Assembly: GCF_030464345.1 (NCBI RefSeq)
Contig: NZ_VCYH01000001.1
Location: 310,001 to 374,000 of the forward strand
Length of the DNA: 64,000 nucleotides
Origin: Methanoculleus frigidifontis
GTDB taxonomy: Archaea > Halobacteriota > Methanomicrobia > Methanomicrobiales > Methanoculleaceae
Direction of reading: 5' to 3'
A program made the translations under genes and the position numbers. Below, in pieces: positions 32,458 to 41,973 of the stretch (position 1 is its first letter; each line of letters starts with the position of its first letter). Below the pieces are notes generated by a model. That model searched no databases. It had not been told where the DNA came from and saw only the letters and a program-made list of their open reading frames with translations.

Positions 32458-34275
32458 ATGGCACCACTGACGGAAAACGTCCGGATACTCATCATCGGAG
32501 TCCTGCTCGGAGTATCGGCCTTCCTGACCTATTACTTCCATGTAGTCCTGTCGTTAGGCGTTGTCTTCTCCCACTTCTTCTACATCCCCATCATCCTCGC
32601 CGCGGTCTGGTGGGGGAGAAAGGGCATCATCGTGGCTCTGTTCCTCGGCGGGCTGGTCGTCGCAAGCCACGTACTTCTCCGGACCGATCCCGGGACGTTC
32701 AACGACTACGGGCGTGCAGTGATGCTTGTCGTGGTCGCATTCGTCATCGCCTGGCTCTCCGAGCGGCTGAAGCGGCAGCAGAAGGATACCGAGAAGGAGC
32801 GTGACCGGGCACAGGGCTACCTGGATGTGGCTGCCGTCCTGCTCGTCGTCATCAACGCGGATCAGACCATCGGCCTGGTCAACCGCCGCGGCTGCGAGCT
32901 CCTGGGGTACCGGGAGGACGAACTCATCGGGAAGGACTGGTTCGACGTCGCCGTCCCCGAAAGGCACCGTGAGAAAGCCAGACAGGCGTTTGCACAGTTG
33001 ATAGCCGGAAAAGGCGCGGTGCCCGATACGGACGAGTACGTTATCGTGACGCGGAGCGGGGATGAGCGCACGCTCCTCTGGAAGAGGGCTGTTCTGCGAG
33101 ACGGCGATGGCCGCATTGTCGGGACCCTCGGATCGGGGAAGGATATCACCGACCGGATTCAGGCGGAGGAGGCGCTCCGGAACAGCGAGACCCAGCTCCG
33201 GACGATCATCGAGAACCTGAACGAAGGGCTGGTCGTTGCCGACCTCAACGCCAATCTGCTCCACTGGAACCATGCTGCCCAGGAGATGTACGATCTTCCG
33301 GGTCTTGGCAGAGCTCTGCAGAATCAGAACGATTTCGCCATGATCTTCGAGCTCTCGACCACGGACGGCACCGTCCTCCCGGTGGAGGAATGGCCGCTCT
33401 CCCGCATCCTGCGGGGGGAGCAGGTTCGGGATATGGAGGTGCTGACCCGGCGGATCGGAACCGACTGGGAGCGGATATTCAACTACGACGGCACCCTCGT
33501 CCGCGACGCCACCGGCGACCCGTTCATGGCGGTGGTCACGTTCACCGATATCACCGAGCGCAAACAGACGGAGGCAGCTATTCTGGCGGCTAACGAGGAG
33601 GCAAACCTGTACCTGGACATCATGGTGCACGACATCAACAACGCAAATTCCGTGGCGCTCGGCTACAGCGACCTTCTCAGCGGAGAACTGAAAGGACCAA
33701 GCCGGACGATGGCGCAGAAGATCCGGTCGGCGGTTCAGCGGAGCATCCAGATTATCCAGAACGTCTCCACGATCCGGCGTCTCCGCACACCGAGCCGCGC
33801 ACTCAGGCCCGTCGATCTTGATGCGGTGATCCGGTTTGAGATCTCCCAGCACCCGGAGACGACCATCCGGTATTGTGGAACACCGGTCACGGTCAGGGCA
33901 GACGACCTCCTCCCCGAGATCTTCACAAACCTCATCGGCAACAGCATCAAGTTCGGTGAACCCGCTGTCGAGATCATCATCCGCGTCGAGGAGCAGGGCG
34001 GTACCGTGCTGGTTTCGATCGAGGATACGGGCCCCGGGATCCCCGATGCGGTGAAGCCCACCCTGTTTTCCCGGTTCCAGAAGGGCAAGAGCAAGCAGAG
34101 CGGCAAGGGTCTCGGTCTCTACATCGTCCGGATGCTCGTCGAGCGCTACGGGGGCAGCATCCGGGTGGAGGACCGGGTCCCCGGAAAACCGGAGGAAGGG
34201 GCTGCGTTCCGGTTCACGCTGCAGAAGGCGCCGGCAGGTGATCGGCGGCGGGATGCCGCTGAGATTGCGCACTAG
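32458..34275 (+). CDS. Membrane histidine kinase with two PAS domains
   Basis: The 605-residue protein has four N-terminal helices (about residues 8-100), PAS 1 (about 118-235, ending GSGKDITDR), PAS 2 (about 248-370, ending TFTDITERK), a HisKA-like region with IMVHDINNANSV (His near residue 390), and an ATPase domain with the N-box NLIGNSIKFG, DTGPGIP and GKGLGLYIV. It senses a signal at or in the membrane and autophosphorylates. No receiver gene is adjacent. Confidence 0.9.
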   Translation: MAPLTENVRILIIGVLLGVSAFLTYYFHVVLSLGVVFSHFFYIPIILAAVWWGRKGIIVALFLGGLVVASHVLLRTDPGTFNDYGRAVMLVVVAFVIAWLSERLKRQQKDTEKERDRAQGYLDVAAVLLVVINADQTIGLVNRRGCELLGYREDELIGKDWFDVAVPERHREKARQAFAQLIAGKGAVPDTDEYVIVTRSGDERTLLWKRAVLRDGDGRIVGTLGSGKDITDRIQAEEALRNSETQLRTIIENLNEGLVVADLNANLLHWNHAAQEMYDLPGLGRALQNQNDFAMIFELSTTDGTVLPVEEWPLSRILRGEQVRDMEVLTRRIGTDWERIFNYDGTLVRDATGDPFMAVVTFTDITERKQTEAAILAANEEANLYLDIMVHDINNANSVALGYSDLLSGELKGPSRTMAQKIRSAVQRSIQIIQNVSTIRRLRTPSRALRPVDLDAVIRFEISQHPETTIRYCGTPVTVRADDLLPEIFTNLIGNSIKFGEPAVEIIIRVEEQGGTVLVSIEDTGPGIPDAVKPTLFSRFQKGKSKQSGKGLGLYIVRMLVERYGGSIRVEDRVPGKPEEGAAFRFTLQKAPAGDRRRDAAEIAH

Positions 34276-34292
34276 GTGGAAGGACGCGTCTC

Positions 34293-35999
34293 TCAGTGCT
34301 CGAAGTGCAGCCGTACCCGGCACTCTCCGCCACGCTCGTCCGTCCGCACCCCATCGGCGTACTGCCGGATCAGGAGGGCAGGAAGGCGGGAGACGTCGCC
34401 GCCGTCGGCGAGCAGGTCGACCGGCAGCCTCCCGGGCTCAAGATCGAGCGGCCGGCCCTCGTACCGCGCATCGATGTCGAGCGCCTCCTCGGTAAACTTC
34501 ACGTCCACCTGCACCTGGCCGTCCGCGGCACCGGTGATGGTGACGAGCTCCATCAGTTCGTTCACCGCGGATTCCGCCTTGTGGATAATCTCGGGGCGGG
34601 CACCCCAGGCGCCGCCGAAACGCTCGAAGAAGGTGAAGATTGCGTCGGGGAACGATGTCCCGGGTTCGAGGCTCAGTGACTGCCGCTCTGCGATCCCGAT
34701 CCGGAAGACGAGGTTGGCGACGAGCACCGTCACGGTCGCGACCGAGAGAGCGGAGGCGAAGACGGGCTGGACGAGTGGGTGCATCCCCTCGGAAAAGCCC
34801 GGGATCATCCCTGCGGCGAGGCCGAAGGTGAACGAGAGCCCGATGACGAAGGTTCTGCGGGCGTCCAGCATCCTCGATGTGATGATCCGAAGCCCCGTCA
34901 CGATGATGAAGGTGATGGCGTAAATGACGACCGATCCCATCACCGGCGCCGGCATGATGACGAACGCTGCCGCGAGTTTCGGGACGAAGACGAGGACGAG
35001 GAGGATCGCCGCGACGACGTAGGCAATTGCCCTGCTTGTTGCTCCGGTGCCGATGGAGAGCCCGACGTTGCTTGAGGAGGTCACCTGCCCCATACCGCCG
35101 AAGAGCCCCGCGACGACTGCGGAGAGGCCGTCGGCAAGGATGCCGCCGCTGATGTTCGTCATATCGGGCCGCTTCCAGTCGGTGTCGTTGACCTTCTGGC
35201 AGGTCGTCAGGTCGCCGATGGCCTTGAAGGTGGTAGAGAGAACGACGATGATGAACGGAATGAGGAGCGCCGCATCAAGCGACCACCCGGGGTGGCGGAT
35301 TGTCGGGAACGCAAAGAGCGGCGCCTCGATGAACTGGGCGATCGCATCTGCCCCGAGAACGCCGGTCAGCGCGGCGGCGATGTAGCCGACCACCATCCCG
35401 ACGAGCACCGAGTAGAGCCGGAGCCCGCCCCTGCCCCAGACGCTGGCGGCGATCATGGTGCCGAGGGTGGCCGCGGCGACGAGGAGCTCCGCAGGCTCGC
35501 TGACGGGATCGCCGGAGCCGGTGCCGATGAAGTTCTGGATGGCGATCGGGATGATCGCGATTCCCATCATGGTGACGACCACCCCGGTGACCTCGGTGGG
35601 GAAGAGAAACCGGAGGCGGTGCAGGAATCGCGAGAAGAAGGCTTCGACAGCCCCTGCGGCTGCCGTCATGCCGAAGAGCAGGGAGAGGCCGCCGGTCTGC
35701 ACCGCGAGGAGCGATGCAGCGAAGTATGACGGCCCGCAGGCCGCCGGGCAGAGGTAGCCCGATCCGATCCCGCGCCGGTTCATCACCTGCAGCACCGTTC
35801 CGATGCAGCCCGCCAGCATCGACATGGTGACGATGAACGTCGTATCTTCGGCGCTGCCCCCGACCGCCCGGAGAATGACGACCGGGAAGACGAGTGCGCT
35901 CGTGACGATGAAGATATGCTGGAGGCCGAGGAGAATGAGGGGGACGGTCGGCGGAGTCTCGTCGACGCCGTAGATCAGGTCGGGCGGTTTTGTCGGCAT
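34293..35999 (-). CDS. NCS2 xanthine/uracil-type permease with ATPase-like tail
   Basis: The 568-residue protein has the NCS2 transporter fold with about 12-14 helices to residue 440: PSYFAASLLA, the TGVVVTMMG region, and the GGMGQVTSSSNVG signature of helix 10. The C-terminal 120 residues are soluble. HKAESAVNELMELV followed by beta strands looks like an anti-sigma-type HATPase domain. That would be an unusual fusion linking nucleobase uptake to signalling. The domain call for the tail is inference. It converges with the kinase gene, 17 bases apart. Confidence 0.85.
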   Translation of the reverse strand: MPTKPPDLIYGVDETPPTVPLILLGLQHIFIVTSALVFPVVILRAVGGSAEDTTFIVTMSMLAGCIGTVLQVMNRRGIGSGYLCPAACGPSYFAASLLAVQTGGLSLLFGMTAAAGAVEAFFSRFLHRLRFLFPTEVTGVVVTMMGIAIIPIAIQNFIGTGSGDPVSEPAELLVAAATLGTMIAASVWGRGGLRLYSVLVGMVVGYIAAALTGVLGADAIAQFIEAPLFAFPTIRHPGWSLDAALLIPFIIVVLSTTFKAIGDLTTCQKVNDTDWKRPDMTNISGGILADGLSAVVAGLFGGMGQVTSSSNVGLSIGTGATSRAIAYVVAAILLVLVFVPKLAAAFVIMPAPVMGSVVIYAITFIIVTGLRIITSRMLDARRTFVIGLSFTFGLAAGMIPGFSEGMHPLVQPVFASALSVATVTVLVANLVFRIGIAERQSLSLEPGTSFPDAIFTFFERFGGAWGARPEIIHKAESAVNELMELVTITGAADGQVQVDVKFTEEALDIDARYEGRPLDLEPGRLPVDLLADGGDVSRLPALLIRQYADGVRTDERGGECRVRLHFEH

Positions 36000-36562
36000 G
36001 GCTCCTCCTGGCTTCTGGATGGGTGGCGGTGGTCCCGAACCGGCATGCTGTCGTTTCAGGTGAACCGATGAGACGTCTCCGTTGCTGAATTATGTATACG
36101 CCAAAGGGAAAACGCTTTTGAAAAAGATCGGCTCTCATGAGGGTTTGGAAAGCGGAGAGGGCCGGTCGAAGGGCGGTGGGAGAGACCCTCCCTCTTTGAG
36201 GAAGGCTCTCTTTGCAGGAGACGAGGAACGAGGTGCGAGGCAGAAAAAGCGCCCCATCCTGTCGGATTTCTCCCTCAATCCATGCCACAGCCTCCACTGG
36301 GGCGATGCATCCGTCGTCGGCCGCCCTGCGTGCGGTCTTTTGTCCATCAGGAGAAACTCCGGGTCGCGCCATTCGTCCGTGATTACAGGGCTTCCCCGTG
36401 CTGCTCTCTGTGCCGGCATTGCAGCATCTCTGGCCTGGAACCCGGATACACGAAGTGTCATCCGGGTTCTCTAAAAGCAGAGGGTGGAGCTCGTTCTCCC
36501 GCCGCCTTTCTTTTACATCCTGCTCTGCTGCGGGGTGCTGAAAAAAGAATAGGGGATCCGGG
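36000..36562. other. Stretch without a supported gene
   Basis: Upstream side of the permease gene and downstream side of the glucanase gene. Short frames here have no recognisable pattern. Confidence 0.4.
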
Positions 36563-39500
36563 TTACGGTTTTTTCGCGGTTTCCCGATACCACAGAGCGG
36601 CTCCAGCAGCGGCAATCACGAGTATCGCACCGACGGCCGCGAACATCGGGATCTCGGTGACCGGCTCTGCCGGCAGGGGGGCGGGCGTCGTCTGCGCCGG
36701 CGACGGCGTGATGGTCGCCGGTGCGGTGTCGGGTGCAGTGGTTGCGGTCGGCATGCCGAGGGTTGCTCCCTCCTCTATCGCGACCGCGTACCAGGAGAAA
36801 CCCGGGGAGACGGCGGCGAACGTGTAGTCACCCGTGCCCTCGTCCGCATACGTGGTCGGCAGGGCTTCCCAGGCGGTGCCGTTGTAGCGCAGGAGCACAA
36901 CGTCGCCGGGGCCGGAGCCCTGCTCTGCAAGCCAGACCTTCGAGACCGTAAACGTGTAGACGACCTGATCGATCGCCGCTGCGTCCGCCCAGTACGGGGT
37001 TATCTCCTGGAACTCGTACACCGTCTGTGTGGGGGAAGGAACGGACGAAGGCAGTGAGCCCGACGGCGTGACGGTGACCAGCAGCCGCTGGACGTCGCTC
37101 CCGACCGTAACGGTCAGGGAGTTCATCGCCCCGGCGTCGACGGCGATCGTCGCGCTCTGGCCTGCCTGCAGCGAGGATGCCGATCCCGCGCTGCTGCCCG
37201 TGCCCGAGCCGCCGCCGCCTCCGGACGAGCCGGCCTGTGGAGCGGTCACGACGATGTGATCGGTCGCCGTCTCGGTGTCGTGCGCCCCGGAAGCATGCCG
37301 GACGATCAGCGTCACCGTATAGGTGCCGGGCTCGGTATAGACGTGCACCGGGTGCTGGTGCGCAGAGTCGGCGACGCCGTCCGTGTTCATATCCCACTCC
37401 CACCCGACGATCCCGTCTCCGGTGCTCACGTCCGTGAACTGCACGGTGAGCGGCGCCGTCCCCGAACGAGCCGAAGCCAGGAACGCTGCGTCGACCGGTC
37501 TCTGGACCGCGTGCTTCAGCGTCCTGTTCCCGGCGTCGGCGTAGCTGATATGCGCATGCCCGTGTTCGTCGATGGCAAGCGACGTCCACTTGCCCACATT
37601 GCCAGTGTCCACCGTCGTCGAGTACCAGGCAGCGCCGTCCTTCCAGGCGTACTTCAGGCTCCGGTTCGTCGCATCGTAGTAGCTGATGCCGGGCGCGTGG
37701 TCGGACCCGGGCATCGGGTTGAAGGCCAGCGAGCAGTACCTGCCGACATCGCCTGCCGCATCAACGACTTCGGTTGTCCAGGACGAACCGTTGATCGCGT
37801 ACATCAGGTGTTTCGCGCCCGCATCGTAGTAGGCGATCGTCGGGTGCCCATCTGCGTCGACGCCCATCGACGTCCACGCGACGTTCGCGGTCGCCACGGT
37901 CTCGTTCACCCATTTCTCCGGAGCGCCCCAGGTGGGCATCCAGGCGTGTTTGAGGGCCTTTGCAGTGGAATACGACACGTGCGGTTGCTGATCGGAGGTC
38001 TGGGCGAGTGAGACGTAGTTTCCGCCGATCCTGGAGGCCGGGGGCTCGACATCGACGACCGGCCAGTCGCCCGCAGTGCCGGGAGGAGCCCAGCTGAACC
38101 GGGGTATCTGCAAGGGCACGCTCTGGAAGGCGACGCAGGGGCCGTGGCTGCTGCTCATCACGAGCGAGGGGTATGCCGATCCGACCGGAGTGATCTGTGT
38201 ATTGGTCCAGTTCTCTCCCTGCCGGGTCGCAGCGTTGAGTGACGTCCCCGCGGCGTTGCCGTAGGCGATGTGCGGGGTGCCGTTGCCGTCGAGCGCGAGC
38301 GCGATCCCGCCGTCCGAGCCGAATACCGGCTCGCTCTGCCACGTACCGTTGGTCCACGCATACCTGGCCGTTCTGTTCGTCTGGTCGTAGTAACCGATAT
38401 GGGCGGACCCGTCTGCGTCCAGGGTGAGAGAGGAGTGCGACCCGACGCCTGCCATCGGGTCAATTGTCGCCGTCACGAACGGGGCGGAGAGCGTTCCCGG
38501 CTGTTTCACCGAGATGATCTCCGAAACCGAGCTTGACGCCCCGGCTCTGTTTGCAACCGTCAGGGTCACGTTGTAGACGCCGGGGGCGTCGAAGGTGTAC
38601 TCAGTGTTCTGGTCGGTGGAGAAGGGTGCCGCCCCGTCTATCGACCACGCCCACCCGGTCAGGGCTCCCGCCGACGTGTCGGTGAACCCTGCCGGAAGCG
38701 GTGCATTGCCCTGCGTGACGTTGGCGGTGAACCCTGCCGCAAGCGGCCCGGGCATCCCGGTGGGGTATGTCCTCAGCGTGTGAGCGGGAACGCCCTTCAG
38801 CACCGTGCCGTCGCTGAACGCGACGTCCAGGGGAGCATCGGTCGGATTATAGGCCGCGTAGGTCCGCTCGCCGTTCTTCACGAAAGTCATGAAGTAGGGG
38901 GTGTTCGTCGCGTAGACCTCGAGCGGGTCGGGAGTGCCGTGGACCTGGAGGTAGCGGATGAACTGGTAGGTCGTGGCTCCCGAGTTCCCGCCGTGCGTCA
39001 TCATCACGCAGGGTATGATCCCGTACTCGTTCACCGTCCAGTCGGGTGCCACGTCGAAGTAAGCCGCGAGTGCCGCGTCGGGCTCCGCCATCGCGTACCA
39101 GCAGGCGAGTTCGCTGTAGTACGCCAGCTGGCCGTACCACTGGTTGGCGGTCTCATTATTCCCGAACCGCTCTTTGCCGTCGGGGTTGATGGGATCGAGG
39201 TTGTACTGTTTCAGGTAGGCCTCGTACTGCTGCTGGTAGGTGCGGATGGCCGCAGGGTCCATGGCGTGGTAGAAGGATGCGGGCGTGATCGGTGCGACCG
39301 TGATGTAGCTGATATCGGTGGGGTGCGGCCCGAAGAACGTGGACTGCTTGACCTGGGCGTCGTAGACCTGGGCGGTATACTGCGTGCTCACCCAGCGGGG
39401 GTCGTATCCCGGCCCCTCGACGGCGTCGAAGAGCCGCTGGTAGGTGCCGAAGTGGTCCCGCCAGTACGCCCAGTTCGCGTAGATCGCGACGGTGTAGTGC

Positions 39501-40498
39501 TCGATGCCGATCTGCGTCATCTCCGGCTGGTTCGAGGCGGTGCCCCAGAGGATTGCGCCGGCCCAGAAGTTGATCTCTTCGGAGATCGATTCGTCGTTGT
39601 TGTCGGTGAGAAAGTCGGGCGAGACAAGTCCGCCGGCGGCGCAGTGCCCGGTGTAGGCGTCCCAGTAGCGCATCTCAGGGAAGGCGTAGGTATTCTGGAT
39701 CTCCGTTGTATAGGCCACGTCGAAGACGATCTGGTTGATCGCCTCTTTGTACTCGTTCATCCAGGTCTCGTTCTCCATCGCGAGCAGGGCTGCCGCGTTG
39801 ACGATGTAGCCGTAGGTGTAGTGGTGATCGTTCAGCCGGGTCACGGTGCCGTAGCCGTCGTACGGCTTGACCGGGGTGTCCGACGGGAAGTAGGTGTTGA
39901 CCGGGCTTGCGGGGTAGATCAGAAGGGTGCCGATCGATGCGTTGTAGAGAGCATAGTACGGGGCCACGCCGGTGCTTGTGTCGGCCTGGGTGTTCGTCGG
40001 GTTCTCCCGGAAGAAGAGTCTGATGCCCCCGGACTTCGTCGAGGAGGCAACACTCCCGGCCAGCGTTGCGTTTCCGGCGCCTTCGGCGGCGAGCGCGAAC
40101 CGGGCATTGCGGCCGAGTATCTTTGCGCCCGTGTAGGTGTCGGTGCCTCTGCCGTCGTCGAAAGCGGTATACGCGGGTTTTTGGTGCTCGTATGCGGTCT
40201 TGAAGACGTCGATCCACCGGGTCAGGTTGTCGACGCCTGTCGCATCGTGGGTGTCCAGCGGCGGCATGAAAGGCAGGATTCCCGGGTAGTGGTACCTGCA
40301 GGTGAACGAGGGCTGGCGGAGGTACTGTACGCTTCCCTTGACGGTCTCAAAGGCCATGCCGCTGCCCGTGCCGTTCTCGACCCATGCCGGCGTCCCCTCG
40401 AGCACCGATCCCAGTCCGAAGAAGTCGCCGTAGTGGATGGGGAGAAGTCCCTGCACCGGCACCGGTTTGCCGAGCCCGAGCGCGTCGACGAACTCCAT
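36563..40498 (-). CDS. GH81 endo-beta-1,3-glucanase with PKD and surface-anchor domains, 5'-truncated
   Basis: The 1311-residue protein starts inside a GH81 glucanase domain (to about 560) with the family motifs LNDHHYTYGYIV and DNNDESISEEINFW. It goes on with a PKD domain (about 580-690), BNR-like propeller repeats (700-1000; pattern SLALDEHGHAHISY), a second PKD (1040-1120), a PGF-pre-PGF domain and a final membrane helix (IPMFAAVGAILVIAAAG) before TAKKP. It should hydrolyse beta-1,3-glucan outside the cell, but the front is lost. The frame is open upstream to 40798 with no start codon, and no signal peptide is present, so export is doubtful. Confidence 0.85.
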   Translation of the reverse strand: MEFVDALGLGKPVPVQGLLPIHYGDFFGLGSVLEGTPAWVENGTGSGMAFETVKGSVQYLRQPSFTCRYHYPGILPFMPPLDTHDATGVDNLTRWIDVFKTAYEHQKPAYTAFDDGRGTDTYTGAKILGRNARFALAAEGAGNATLAGSVASSTKSGGIRLFFRENPTNTQADTSTGVAPYYALYNASIGTLLIYPASPVNTYFPSDTPVKPYDGYGTVTRLNDHHYTYGYIVNAAALLAMENETWMNEYKEAINQIVFDVAYTTEIQNTYAFPEMRYWDAYTGHCAAGGLVSPDFLTDNNDESISEEINFWAGAILWGTASNQPEMTQIGIEHYTVAIYANWAYWRDHFGTYQRLFDAVEGPGYDPRWVSTQYTAQVYDAQVKQSTFFGPHPTDISYITVAPITPASFYHAMDPAAIRTYQQQYEAYLKQYNLDPINPDGKERFGNNETANQWYGQLAYYSELACWYAMAEPDAALAAYFDVAPDWTVNEYGIIPCVMMTHGGNSGATTYQFIRYLQVHGTPDPLEVYATNTPYFMTFVKNGERTYAAYNPTDAPLDVAFSDGTVLKGVPAHTLRTYPTGMPGPLAAGFTANVTQGNAPLPAGFTDTSAGALTGWAWSIDGAAPFSTDQNTEYTFDAPGVYNVTLTVANRAGASSSVSEIISVKQPGTLSAPFVTATIDPMAGVGSHSSLTLDADGSAHIGYYDQTNRTARYAWTNGTWQSEPVFGSDGGIALALDGNGTPHIAYGNAAGTSLNAATRQGENWTNTQITPVGSAYPSLVMSSSHGPCVAFQSVPLQIPRFSWAPPGTAGDWPVVDVEPPASRIGGNYVSLAQTSDQQPHVSYSTAKALKHAWMPTWGAPEKWVNETVATANVAWTSMGVDADGHPTIAYYDAGAKHLMYAINGSSWTTEVVDAAGDVGRYCSLAFNPMPGSDHAPGISYYDATNRSLKYAWKDGAAWYSTTVDTGNVGKWTSLAIDEHGHAHISYADAGNRTLKHAVQRPVDAAFLASARSGTAPLTVQFTDVSTGDGIVGWEWDMNTDGVADSAHQHPVHVYTEPGTYTVTLIVRHASGAHDTETATDHIVVTAPQAGSSGGGGGSGTGSSAGSASSLQAGQSATIAVDAGAMNSLTVTVGSDVQRLLVTVTPSGSLPSSVPSPTQTVYEFQEITPYWADAAAIDQVVYTFTVSKVWLAEQGSGPGDVVLLRYNGTAWEALPTTYADEGTGDYTFAAVSPGFSWYAVAIEEGATLGMPTATTAPDTAPATITPSPAQTTPAPLPAEPVTEIPMFAAVGAILVIAAAGAALWYRETAKKP

Positions 40499-40769
40499 TG
40501 TATAGGTGGCGGTGACGGACGAGGCGCCGGCGTCATACCGGTAGGCGACCGCGGTCGCGGACGGGTAGCAGAACGCCGCTTCCGCAAGAACGGCGAGGGT
40601 TGTTTCGTCCGTGAATCCGGTATCCGGAACCGTGGCGAGGACGAAGAAGTTCTCCTCCGCCGGGGCGGTGAAGGTGAGGTTGAGCTCGGTAGTGTTGCCG
40701 GTCTCCCCCCGGCTGCAGGTCGCCTGGCCTGCGGGGAAGAAGAGGATGTAGGTCTGGTTCGTGCTCCGG

Positions 40770-41021
40770 GTATGCCGTCCCGCGGGTGTAGATGACGATC
40801 ACGTCGACGGCATGGGCGAGGGCGAACGCACGCAGCGTCGCGTAATCGGGAGCGCATCCGATACAGGCGTCGAGCGAGACGAGGGGGACGAGCAGGGTAT
40901 CGAGGCCGGCGTTCACGACGGCGAGCGGTGTCGCGGGATCGAGATTCTCCGCACCCAGGCCGAGGGCGGCGGCGGTCCTGCGAAGGCCCGCGCCTGCCGC
41001 CCGGGAACTCTCCAGATCCAT
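40770..41021 (-). pseudogene. PhzF-family isomerase fragment joined to the GH81 gene
   Basis: From an ATG at 41021 (MDLESSRAAGAG) the frame reads LAVVNAGLDTLLVPLVSLDACIG..PDYATLRAFALAHAVDVIVIYTR, the middle of a PhzF epimerase/isomerase. The first third and the EDPATGSA end are missing. Near 40770 the meaningful frame switches to that of the GH81 gene. This is the scar of a deletion that fused two unrelated genes. Confidence 0.6.
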
Positions 41022-41086
41022 TAAATAATCTCCCCGCACACCATTCGGGGAAAACGCCCTCCAAAGGGTTTTCTGGCGGCAAGAGT

Positions 41087-41953
41087 ATGGCGAAACTGCG
41101 TTCGGTCCAATTCCCGTTCGATGCACTCCGCGAGGTCGCCCTCTGGCTGATTGCCGTGGTCATTCTCCTCAAGATCGTCTTCTCGGTCATGATCAACCTG
41201 GTTATCTTTGCAGGAGGTTACCTCAATCCGGTCTACACCGTCACCGGCGGCCTCGTCCAGTCCACCCTCATCGTCAACCTCGCAGAGTTCCTGATCATTG
41301 TCGGGATCATCCTCACCGTCAGCGGGTTGCGGGCAGGCGACCTCGGCCTCCGGCGTGAATCCATCCCCGGCGCCGTCGTGACGGTAACAGGATGCTGGGT
41401 GCTCGTGCAGGTAGCCGGAGCCCTCTGGAGTCTGGACCGGTACGGCACCCTCGTGCTCGCCGATCTCTGGCAGCAGGCGGCGGTCGCCGCGATTCTCGGA
41501 GCGTTTCTCGCACAGGTCTTCGGAAACGCGCTCTTTGAAGAGACGCTGTACCGCGGCTTTCTCCTCCCGCAGTTCTTCATCAAACTCCGCGCTGCATGGC
41601 TCGGCCGCCACCCGGAGGTCCGGCTCGCTGCGGCGCTGCTGATCAGCCAGTCGATCTTCGCGCTCCTGCACATCCCGAACCGGATCTACCAGGGGATCCC
41701 GCCCTCGGCATGGATCCCCGGCCTCGTCACCCTGCTCGGAATGGGGGTGCTCTACGCCTTCGTCTACCTGCGCACCCAGAATCTCTTCATCGCTGTCGGG
41801 CTGCACGCCCTGGTCAACATGCCGGTGGCGCTCTTTCTGCCGCAGTCGCTTGGCCGGAACCTCTTCATCCTGCTGGCGCTGCTGATCGCCGTCTTCTGGC
41901 CGGTGCTGACGGGAGGGCTCGCCGGGATCTGCGGCGTGGATCGCCGATCCTGA
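41087..41953 (+). CDS. CAAX/CPBP-type membrane protease
   Basis: The 288-residue protein has eight or so helices and the Abi/CPBP motifs: NALFEETLYRGFLL (Glu-Glu and Arg), ALLHIPNR (His) and VGLHALVNM (His-x3-Asn). These intramembrane proteases process prenylated or small membrane proteins. The ATG at 41087 begins just before the first helix. Confidence 0.85.
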   Translation: MAKLRSVQFPFDALREVALWLIAVVILLKIVFSVMINLVIFAGGYLNPVYTVTGGLVQSTLIVNLAEFLIIVGIILTVSGLRAGDLGLRRESIPGAVVTVTGCWVLVQVAGALWSLDRYGTLVLADLWQQAAVAAILGAFLAQVFGNALFEETLYRGFLLPQFFIKLRAAWLGRHPEVRLAAALLISQSIFALLHIPNRIYQGIPPSAWIPGLVTLLGMGVLYAFVYLRTQNLFIAVGLHALVNMPVALFLPQSLGRNLFILLALLIAVFWPVLTGGLAGICGVDRRS

Positions 41954-41973
41954 AAACAGATTCCGGTGTGCAG

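Noticed and set aside
38780-40795. 671-codon forward frame opposite the GH81 gene
   Set aside because: The reverse strand encodes an unmistakable GH81-PKD-PGF protein. The forward frame is low-complexity Val/Gly/Arg sequence, a GC-rich shadow.
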